Position numbers and translations under genes: made by a program | NCBI RefSeq assembly: GCF_021462225.1 | Contig: NC_061811.1 | Span: 20,734,663-20,798,662 of the forward strand | Reading direction: 5' to 3' | Length of the DNA stretch: 64,000 bases | Origin: Girardinichthys multiradiatus | Lineage: Eukaryota; Chordata; Actinopteri; Cyprinodontiformes; Goodeidae | The notes under the pieces: model-generated | The model's input: only the letters and a program-made list of their open reading frames with translations | The model's database searches: none | What the model was told of the DNA's origin: nothing | Part shown: in pieces, positions 56,072-64,000 of the stretch | Numbering within the stretch: position 1 is the stretch's first letter | How the letters are laid out: each line of letters starts with the position of its first letter

Positions 56072-57300
56072 ATTTCCTTAGTCTATTGGACACTGAATGG
56101 TCTTGGCACTTCACACAGTCTTCTTCTTGTCAGACATGAATCATGTTGACCCATCACGTCACAAGATACCTGTTCACTCAGTTTCCTATGACCAGAACTA
56201 AATAAGGCAACATCTTCCTTTTCTTCTGTTAAGCACTTACCTGAATTACATTGTGTATGAAAATTGCTTTACAGATAACCTTGCTTCGCCTTTAAAAGCT
56301 AAATTGGACATATATACTGAATATAATGTTATTTACAGTGTGTACATAGACATACACTGGTAATTGACCTAGCCTTCTTACCATATGTTTAACACCTATT
56401 TTTGGTTTATTTCTGTGTAATTTATTGCAAGAAATTTAGCTATTTATTGTTTATGTTTTTTGCCAAGAAATGTAAATAAAATATAAAATAACAATATTAA
56501 AGTAACAGATTAACCATTGAAATGGTAATAATTAGCTAGTTTGTTTAATTGGGTTAAAATTTATACCTAATACAAATGAAAAAGGTTATTCATGTAAACT
56601 AATAGCATGAACTTTGTCTATTTGGCAAAAGATGCTAAACCATAAAGATTTCTTGCACACACTGAACTATAATGAGGGTCTTTCAGTATTGTTAGTTAAT
56701 TGCTTTGACCTAGCATTCTAGGTTCATACCAATTCCTATAATGACCTCCTATCTTATCCACCACAGTCTTTGCAACTCTCCACCACTATACCACTACCCT
56801 TCAGCTCTGCAGTTTCATTCTGACTGACATTCAATTAAGTGTTAAAGGGCAATCTACAGAGGACACTCACAAGGAAGCAAAGTAAGAGCACTGAACCAAT
56901 AATTGCACTGGGACATTTCACTCTGAAACCAGTTTCTTCCAAATACATCATGAATACAAAGCAATAAAAAAAAAAAGGATTAAATACATTTCAAAAACTC
57001 CACATTCCTAAACATGTTTTATCTTCTTGCTAGAAGAACTAACGTGAACAACTGGCTAAAGTGGCAATGCTGAGAATAAAAATAAGTTATGCTTAGTGCA
57101 GATGTAACTTTTAGAAAAGTTACAGGTGTATTTTGATCTACAACTTAACTGAGCTTCAGTGTAACAAAGGCTAAATTTATTCCTGTTAATATTTCAAAGT
57201 ATACCTATTTTTATTCTTAATGCCTTCTTTTGGCTTCTTTAAACACTACTGCATGTTCTAGAAAAAAGCAGGCTGCTGCCATGTTGGCTTTAGAAAAAGC
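56072..57300. other. Unassigned AT-rich DNA
   Basis: No gene or named repeat recognised. Confidence 0.45.
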
Positions 57301-57307
57301 TGTGTCA

Positions 57308-57470
57308 CAGTGGCAAGGCAAGGCAAAGTGAATTTATTTATATGGCACATTTCGGCAACAAGACAATTTAAGGTGCTTTACATGATGGAATAAAAGGTAT
57401 GTGGCAATCACAAAAGACATCAACATTTTTATTGCAGTGGCATAATAAAGGAAAGTAAAGAAAAGTAAGG
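57308..57470. repeat. Fish dispersed repeat, LINE-tail-like
   Basis: GGCAAGGCAAGGCAAAGTGA, then TTTATTTATATGGCACATTT and AGGTGCTTTACATGATGG. This is a familiar fish repeat terminus with an AAGGC tandem tail, read here in minus orientation. Confidence 0.55.
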
Positions 57471-58471
57471 AAAAGTTGGACTATAGATTTTTGGTTAATT
57501 TGTTTTCTTACGTAAAATCAAACATTTTTCCCTGGGGACGAGTCAGTTCTTTAGATCTCTTTTGTCCCATTACTCATGTGGATAATCTGGGAATATTCCT
57601 TTAAAACAGCGAGGTCCGTCTCACTCAACTCTAAGATACAAAATCCTGAATCACCTTTATCCCCAGAAGAAACCTTTATTATAATTTTTAACTTTTTTAA
57701 TCTGATTAGCTGGACCTTTTAAACTCATATAATTTTAGAAAATTTAAAGTTTTGATTTTGGTTATATTTTGTTTAAAAAATGTTTTGAGCTATTCAGCAA
57801 ATAATGCAATCGAAACCTTTAGGCTCATATTTTCTTAACATGGAGTTTAAACAAAAATTCAGAATGAAAGACTCACCCTCGCCGTCTCCACCATCCAATG
57901 ACTTACCCGTGCGTCTCCTGGCCTTCCAATCAGCATCTGGTCCGCCTGACTCATCATCCAATCACCTTCTGACGCCTGGTTTTTAAAGGACCTTTGGCTG
58001 TGTTCCTCCTCGCTTGTCAGCTGAGCTCATTTACGACTCCGACACCTCCTCGCACTGTTCGTAACAGACTCTCCTTCCTACCCTACCGCTCGTAGGAGCG
58101 CTCGCCTCACTTCATGGCTCATTTCTTCCTTGTCTCAGCTCTGGGCAAGTGGAAAGCGCATCAAGAACTCCTACACTTCTCCTGCTAAGCGTCGCCGAGG
58201 TGGCCCTGCCTCCTCACCAGCTCCCGCCGCTGCGTCACCCAGCCTGGTTTCTCCAGCAGTTCTCCTTCCATCTTCATCCCTCAAAATGATCATCCTACAA
58301 ATTTACATGCTTCATTCATCTCGTTCATGGATTCTCTCCAGCGCTCCACGTCATCCCTTACTCACCTGCTGTGAGTTCGCCACCATCTCTGCCACATCAG
58401 CAATTCCTCTTTCCCGGTCCATCGTAGCTGCCTGCTCCCCGGCTCCTCCCACCGCCGTTCGCCCTTGCTAG

Positions 58472-58959
58472 TGTTGTGGAATTTTCTTATCAAAGTGGGT
58501 AGAAGTTGACTCATAACAAGAGAAAATCCGGACTTTGTCTTATAAGTTTTATTCAAAGGCATTCAGCGTTTGAAGACCCTGACACTGAGGTTAGTCAGTG
58601 AAACAGAGCCCCGATCAACATTTACACACAGTATTTATACCAGAACATGACTGTGTTATCTCAACTTCCAAGAGTCTGTGTTTTATGACCCAAACCCTTC
58701 TTGAGTTCAAAGGTGACAAGGTTATCTAGGAACAGACCTAACTGCCCTTCCTGACATCATCCTAAATGATGGGTCTTAACCATTAAACTCTCCAGCATTG
58801 GAATTTAGAGTCCATCTGCTCTAAAAAACAGAACACTAACAAAACACAGAGGTCAGAGGTGAGAGGTAGATGGAAGGTCACCTGTGGGTGATAAAACACA
58901 GAATCAAATGAGAGAGGTGAAGGGAATATCAGAGCACTTTAAAATAATTTTCCATTATA
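58472..58959 (-). mobile_element. Probable solo LTR of an endogenous retrovirus-like element
   Basis: The block runs from TGTTGTGGAATTTTCTTATC to AATTTTCCATTATA and is bounded by CTAG on each side (58468-58471, 58960-58963), a possible 4-bp target duplication. On the minus strand a TATA-like GGTATAAATACTG (about 58629-58641) precedes an AATAAAACTT polyadenylation-type signal (about 58544-58553) by roughly 90 bp, the order and distance expected of an LTR. One end is TG/CA-like, the other is TA instead of CA. No viral genes are attached. Confidence 0.5.
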
Positions 58960-58964
58960 CTAGC

Positions 58965-60040
58965 GCCCGGCCTAGCTTGTTTCTAGGTAAGATGTATCAT
59001 TCCATTCTCTCTTCGCTATCTTTTTCATTCATGTGCTCTTCAAGCGTACGGTGTTTCCCACCCCTCTTTTCATTCAGGTTGATCATTTACTGTCATGTAT
59101 TTTACCATCTTGTTCAGGCTCAGCCGCTCGTCCTCTGAGGCATTATGCCTTACCTCCGGTGCATCCTGGCAAGTCATAACTCATAACTTCATCATTCCTG
59201 CCCATCATGTTCCAGGTTATTCTATTTAGTTCCTAGGTCTTCTGTTGTTTCTCCCCATTAATCTACTTCAATTTCTCTTTTAAAGTATAAGGTTGATTGA
59301 ATCCATCTTTTCATCCTTGTTAATATCAACCTGCATTCTATTATTTATCAGGTTTAACCTTTTTTCTACTTTCAAATCTTTTTCCTTCGCATGCCCCATT
59401 TCTCACGCTAGAAGGAGCTCCATGTCCGCATCCTGGTTTCTCAATATTATAGGCATGTCCAGTTCAATGCATTACACCCCATCCAGTTTTCACGACAGTC
59501 CTTCAGAATATGAGCAGCCACTACTGCAGTGACCCAATGTCTCTCCCTCAGCCGCTCTCCAGCAATTGGGTTGTCGGTCTTCTTCATCTTTATCTTCCTA
59601 TGTTCGCCCGGATTTCCACTCCGTTTTATCTGCTCAATGTTTTATCAGCTATCAGGTAGCTAATTTTCTCCTTCACTCTAGCTCACCTATGTTCTTCGAA
59701 AAGTATTTCTATTCGTTTCGCCCTTCCTTAATTGGAGGCTGATTATTCCTTGTCTTCTCATGCTTTGTGCAATTACTTTACTCATCTTCCTGCATTTACC
59801 TTGACATTCTTTAATTACTCAACCTCGACTCATAGATCTTTATTTTAACCTTATTTCTTATCTTCATCTGCATTTCTTTAATGGCATTTTCTGTACTCCA
59901 TAGAGGAATTTCTTCATCTCATTTTTCTTCATCCTTCATCTTTTTATTCCTTCATTACGCATTCTATTTGTTCTTTACTAGCTGATCCGTTCATAAGTTC
60001 ATATCTTTATTCAAATCCTCAGCGGAATATACCTCTAATC
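58965..60040. other. Pyrimidine-rich unassigned DNA
   Basis: T- and C-rich on the plus strand. The frames at 58884-59138 and 59293-59532 are compositional. It lies inside the split-repeat block. Confidence 0.45.
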
Positions 60041-60262
60041 ACGCATTGCCACACGGCGTATCTATCCTCTTGCTCTGCTTTCAAAGTTTGAAATAATCAT
60101 GCATTACCAAACACGGCATATCTATCACCTCGCTCAGGTATTTAAGCATCAATCATCATGCATTGCCAAGCGGCATATCTATCATCTTACTGTGATCTCT
60201 AAACCTTTCATCAAGCGTCGCATCTCCTTGCATCCCCTAAACGCCATATCTAACACTTCTTG
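60040..60262 (+). repeat. Short tandem repeat, period about 60 bp, four units
   Basis: Each unit holds GCATTGCCA or a variant, followed by CGGCATATCTATC. Units sit near 60044, 60100, 60160 and 60230, the last one degraded (CGCCATATCTAACAC). An inverted-looking GGCATAGATAT follows at 60273. Confidence 0.65.
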
Positions 60263-61192
60263 TTGCCCTTTTCGGCATAGATATAATTATGTCATTTCAC
60301 ATTATTAAAACTTTTCTAATTGCCAACCCTCTCTTTGTGAGTCTTTTCAGATTGAAATGGAGTTTAAACAAAAATTCAGAATTAAAGACTCACCCTCGCT
60401 GTCTCCACCATCCAATGACTTACCCGTGCGTCTCCCGGCCTTCCAATCAGCATCTTGTCCGCCTGATTCATCATCCAATCACCCTCCAATGCCTGGTTTT
60501 TAAAGGACCTTCGGCTGTGTTCCTCCTCGCTTGTCAGCTGAGCTCATCCCTCCTCCACCCCACCTCCACCATCTTCCTTCACATCTACTCCTGGCTTCCT
60601 CGCTCCCTGGCCGCCAATCCACCACCAGTGTCAGATCAGGGGGAAGACATCTCTAAATCTAAGCCTTACAATTGGTTGACTTAGCTCATATCATTCACAG
60701 CATTCATGTCTTCCTCCCAGGTCCGAGCGCCAAAGATATAATTATGTAATTTCACATCATTAAAACGTTTCTAATTGCCAAACCTCTCTTTGTGAGTCTC
60801 TTCAGATTGAAATAAAATTTAAACATTATTCACTGGGGAGTAGGCAAGTCCTTAGAACTGTTCCGACCCATTATGCGTGTCGATAACGTAGAAATATTCC
60901 TTTTAAAACGGGTCCACGTCTGGACTAAGAGTCGGAGACTTCCTGGTGCTCTGTACCTTCCTCCTAACTTCTTCCAGGAGAGCCCAGCATGGCCACGGTC
61001 TGTCGGGGAGGGCTCTTTTACAGTGAACAGCTTTTCACTGTGGACAGCAAGGTCCCTTACACTATCTGTTCCAAGTTGGAAAATTCTAATTAACTTTTAT
61101 CCCATGTATTGACAACTTGTCAATATTTTATGTTATTAGTTTTCAACCTTGAGAACTGAGGGATTCAGAAGTGTCAGAAAGTGTTTCAAATA

Positions 61193-62802
61193 CAGGTCCT
61201 TCTCAAAATATTAGCATATTGTGATAAAGTTCATTATTTTCCATAATGTCATGATGAAAATTTAACATTCATATATTTTAGATTCATTGCACACTAACTG
61301 AAATATTTCAGGTCTTTTATTGTCTTAATATGGATGATTTTGGCATACAGCTCATGAAAACCCAAAATTCCTATCTCACAAAATTAGCATATTTAATCCG
61401 ACCAATAAAAGAAAAGTGTTTTTAATACAAAAAACGTCAACCTTCAAATAATCATGTACAGTTATGCACTCAATACTTGGTCAGGAATCCTTTTGCAGAA
61501 ATGACTGCTTCAATGCGGCGTGGCATTGAGGCAATCAGCCTGTGGCACTGCTGAGGTCTTATGGAGGCCCAGGATGCTTCGATAGCGGCCTTTAGCTCAT
61601 CCAGAGTGTTGGGTCTTGAGTCTCTCAACGTTCTCTTCACAATATCCCACAGATTCTCTATGGGGTTCAGGTCAGGAGAGTTGGCAGGCCAATTGAGCAC
61701 AGTGATACCATGGTCAGTAAACCATTTACCAGTGGTTTTGGCACTGTGAGCAGGTTCCAGGTCGTGCTGAAAAATGAAATCTTCATCTCCATAAAGCTTT
61801 TCAGCAGATGGAAGCATGAAGTGCTCCAAAATCTCCTGATAGCTAGCTGCATTGACCCTGCCCTTGATAAAACACAGTGGACCAACACCAGCAGCTGACA
61901 CGGCACCCCAGACCATCACTGACTGTGGGTACTTGACACTGGACTTCTGGCATTTTGGCATTTCCTTCTCCCCAGTCTTTCTCCAGACTCTGGCACCTTG
62001 ATTTCCGAATGACATGCAGAATTTGCTTTCATCCGAAAAAAGTACTTTGGACCACTGAGCAACTGTCCAGTGCTGCTTCTCTGTAGCCCAAGTCAGGCGC
62101 TTCTGCCGCTGTTTCTGGTTCAAAAGTGGCTTGACCTGGGGAATGCGGCACCTGTAGCCCATTTCCTGCACACGCCTGTGCACGGTGGCTCTGGATGTTT
62201 CTACTCCAGACTCAGTCCACTGCTTCCGCAGGTCCCCCATGGTCTGGAATCGGCCCTTCTCCACAATCTTCCTCAGGGTCCGGTCACCTCTTCTCGTTGT
62301 GCAGCGTTTTCTGCCACACTTTTTCCTTCCCACAGACTTCCCACTGAGGTGCCTTGATACAGCACTCTGGGAACAGCCTATTCGTTCAGAAATGTCTTTC
62401 TGTGTCTTACCCTCTTGCTTGAGGGTGTCAATAGTGGCCTTCTGGACAGCAGTCAGGTCGGTAGTTTTACCCATGATTGGGGTTTTGAGTGATGAACCAG
62501 GCTGGGAGTTTCAAAGGCCTCAGGAATCTTTTGCAGGTGTTTAGAGTTAACTCGTTGATTCAGATGATTAGGTTCATAGCTCGTTTAGAGACCCTTTTAA
62601 TGATATGCTAATTTTGTGAGATAGGAATTTTGGGTTTTCATGAGCTGTATGCCAAAATCATCCGTATTAAGACAATAAAAGACCTGAAATATTTCAGTTA
62701 GTGTGCAATGAATCTAAAATATATGAATGTTAAATTTTCATCATGACATTATGGAAAATAATGAACTTTTTCACTATATGCTAATATTTTGAGAAGGACC
62801 TG
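61193..62802 (-). mobile_element. Tc1-like element, family D, copy 3 (intact)
   Basis: 1610 bp, with the left tip CAGGTCCTTCTCAAAATATT at 61193, the complementary right tip ending at 62802, and TA on both sides (61191-61192, 62803-62804). It is in opposite orientation to copies 1 and 2 and nearly identical to them by eye. Both long TIRs and the transposase frame are undamaged. Confidence 0.97.
61470..62474 (-). CDS. Tc1-like DD34E transposase, apparently intact
   Basis: 334 residues from ATG 62474 to the stop at 61470, the normal length of Tc1/mariner-type transposases. Residues about 8-45 form the first HTH (VQKATIDTLKQEGKTQKDIS, then SQSAVSRHL). GRKKCGRKRCTTRRGD (about 49-64) is the GRPR-like basic linker with nuclear-localisation character, followed by the second HTH to about 110. 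The catalytic triad is D148 (LFSDESKF), D238 (FQHDLEPAH) and E273 (NPIENLWD), with 34 residues between the last two. It would bind the long TIRs and move the element into TA sites. Small departures from relatives (LEPAH, GFLTKY at the end) leave activity untested. Confidence 0.95.
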   Translation of the reverse strand: MGKTTDLTAVQKATIDTLKQEGKTQKDISERIGCSQSAVSRHLSGKSVGRKKCGRKRCTTRRGDRTLRKIVEKGRFQTMGDLRKQWTESGVETSRATVHRRVQEMGYRCRIPQVKPLLNQKQRQKRLTWATEKQHWTVAQWSKVLFSDESKFCMSFGNQGARVWRKTGEKEMPKCQKSSVKYPQSVMVWGAVSAAGVGPLCFIKGRVNAASYQEILEHFMLPSAEKLYGDEDFIFQHDLEPAHSAKTTGKWFTDHGITVLNWPANSPDLNPIENLWDIVKRTLRDSRPNTLDELKAAIEASWASIRPQQCHRLIASMPRRIEAVISAKGFLTKY

Positions 62803-62804
62803 TA

Positions 62805-63370
62805 TTTTTTGTAATATCAAAATAAATGTGCAAAAATGGGACCAAAGTTGAGGTAAAATAATAGTAATAGAGGTGTGATGTTACATTAGTGGATAAGAGC
62901 CTTTTGTGTACTGTTCTGGCTTTAGAAATACTTACTGAGCATATTCAAGAGTCTTCTACCTGTCTATCATAATGTACAAGTAGATGCTTTGGCCATTGTT
63001 GAAGACATTATGCCCTGTCTGTTTAAAAATAAAGAAACTTCTGGGGATATATTTTTAGATTTCCTTTCATATAAAAAGGGGGAGAACAATCCTGAAACCT
63101 CCCAGCACCAGCCTCCCTGATTTGTGCTATTAATTTCAATTCATTTCATTGATACTTGGTATTAAATGTCTGCCTGCAAAAATAAGTCCTAAGCTTAGAT
63201 TTAAAGATGCCTGGGTGGAGCTAAGGTCTAAGAAAAGTTGGTTCCAATGTCAGGGTGCTGCCTATAAAAATGCCAGGTGGACCCAATGCAAAAGCCTGGT
63301 CTTCGGAACATCTAATAAAAGTTGATTTGATGACCTTAGAGATCTGCCATGTACAGCAAGATGTGAATGT
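62805..63370. other. Unassigned DNA
   Basis: No gene recognised. GCCTGGGTGGAGCTAAGG with AATGCCAGGTGGACCC nearby may belong to a repeat I cannot name. Confidence 0.4.
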
Positions 63371-63375
63371 TCATG

Positions 63376-63690
63376 GCCCGCATTCACAAAGGTTCGCAGA
63401 GTCATCTCAAGGAGCTCCTATCACAGCCTAAACATTCCTGCCAGGGAGTCTCAGCTTAAAAGTGATTCAGCTAGCTGCTGAGAGCGACTCTGAGCAAGGA
63501 GACAACAGAAATTCCTCTCATAGCGAGGAGGTGTGGTTGACGCTGTTGCTAGGTGTGGTTGAACCCATTACTAGGTGTGACGCTGTCTTCTAAAAGCTGT
63601 GATTGGTCGTAACAAAAACCAAAACAACACAAAATTAGCTCCTATTAATCAGTGGATTCAGGAGAATTTAACCATTTATAAAATTTAGAC
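63376..63690. repeat. MITE-like terminus (Harbinger-type)
   Basis: GGCCCGCATTCACAAAGGTT, then GCAGAGTCATCTCAAGGAGC and TCCTATCACAGCC. This resembles the GGGCCCGTATTCACAAAGC-type ends of fish Harbinger MITEs. The opposite terminus is not found before the Tc1 fragment begins at about 63739. Confidence 0.4.
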
Positions 63691-63738
63691 TGGATTAAGA
63701 AATGTGTGAATTAGGGAGATGAAACTTAAAAATTAAAT

Positions 63739-64000
63739 GAACCAGAGAACACCAGGATTGGCAAATTCGCCACTGGCGCCCTGTGCTCTTCACAGATGAA
63801 AGCAGGTTCACACTGAGCACACCGTGGAGAGGGATCTGCTGCCTGCAACATCCTTCAGCATGACCTGTTTGGCAGTGGGTCAGTAATGGTGTGGGGTGGC
63901 ATTTCTTTGGAGGCCCGCATGCCATTAGGTATCGAGATGAGATCCTCAGACCCCTTGTGAGACCATATGCTGGTGCGGTTGACCCTGGGTTCCTCCTAAT
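63739..64000 (+). pseudogene. Tc1-like transposase fragment, family A, runs off the window
   Basis: It starts abruptly at CCAGAGAACACCAGGATTGG and follows the catalytic half of the family A transposase (compare 12280-12600). Two internal deletions are visible against that copy: one after the GAGCACA at about 63817 and one at GCCCGCATGCCATTAGG (about 63913-63929). The first catalytic aspartate codon (CACAGATGAAAGC) is intact here, unlike in the 12-kb copy. The rest lies beyond the window. Confidence 0.8.

Larger units (their letters stand above)
57515..60925 (+). repeat. Split direct repeats enclosing non-coding DNA
   Basis: Block A (57520-57612: CTGGGGACGAGTCAGTTCTT, ATATTCCTTTAAAACAGCG) recurs at 60838-60922 (CTGGGGAGTAGGCAAGTCCT). 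Block B (57838-58040: GGAGTTTAAACAAAAATTCA through CAGCTGAGCTCAT) recurs at 60356-60548. The outer order is A, B ... B', A'. Block B' continues into sequence matching 19595-20032, and the tail TAATTATGT..TTTCACAT.ATTAAAAC appears twice, at 60285-60365 and 60742-60830. This looks like terminal repeats of one or more LTR- or DIRS-type elements, but no pol sequence lies between them. Confidence 0.5.

Noticed and set aside
61561..62544. Plus-strand frames across Tc1 copy 3, and minus-strand ones across copies 1 and 2
   Set aside because: Antisense shadows of the transposase; identical shadows appear in every copy.

Overview
This window looks like intergenic or intronic DNA from a teleost fish, probably a percomorph. 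It is AT-rich, has no operon-like gene packing, and carries many interspersed repeats of classes typical of fish genomes: several Tc1-like DNA transposon families, a Ty3/Gypsy chromovirus, an L2/CR1-type LINE, an L1 relic, solo LTRs, MITE-like elements and fish-wide short repeats. I found no convincing host protein-coding gene, rRNA, tRNA or CRISPR array. All strong coding signal belongs to mobile elements. Family assignments come from reading translated motifs and terminal sequences by eye, not from a database search.

Layout. 1-9.9 kb: mostly unassigned AT-rich DNA with a short repeat (1.25 kb), an inverted copy of a repeat carrying a THAP-domain relic (2.3-3.1 kb), a solo LTR with a perfect 5-bp target duplication (3627-4248) and a Tc1 helix-turn-helix relic (7.5 kb). 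9.9-14.06 kb: a nested stack in which one Tc1-like element (family A) is split by a GC-rich, poly-A-tailed insertion and by an internally deleted Tc1 of family B; a second, truncated family B copy with a 27-bp fold-back duplication follows. 15.9-16.6 kb: the only promoter-like stretch (ETS and CRE motifs, locally CpG-richer). 19.6-26.6 kb: an LTR-like repeat, then a 5.6-kb chromovirus (20342-25922, minus strand) inserted into a degenerate tandem array with a period of about 190 bp. 28.9-30.9 kb: the second THAP-relic copy, interrupted by a 1.3-kb retroposon-like insert that carries a small transmembrane plus coiled-coil reading frame. 32.6-35 kb: a Myb/SANT-like relic and a 1.8-kb Harbinger-like element inserted in a palindrome. 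40.5 kb: a Tc1 relic. 42-43 kb: an L1 ORF2 relic. 44.3-47.6 kb: a nearly intact L2/CR1-type LINE. 48.5-62.8 kb: three full-length copies of one long-TIR Tc1 family (family D), one with an intact 334-residue DD34E transposase; a fourth Tc1 family (E) inserted in another dispersed repeat; an ERV-like solo LTR; and split direct repeats at 57.5-60.9 kb. The window ends inside a deleted family A Tc1 fragment.

Function. The coding segments serve transposition only: DD34E cut-and-paste transposases acting on TA targets, a gag-protease-RT-RNase H-integrase-chromodomain set, and LINE endonuclease/RT. Most are broken by frameshifts, nonsense codons or deletions. The best preserved are the Tc1 copy at 61193-62802 and the LINE ORF2 at 44627-47290. 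The least explained are the transmembrane/coiled-coil insert at 29.45-30.75 kb and the THAP-relic repeat family.
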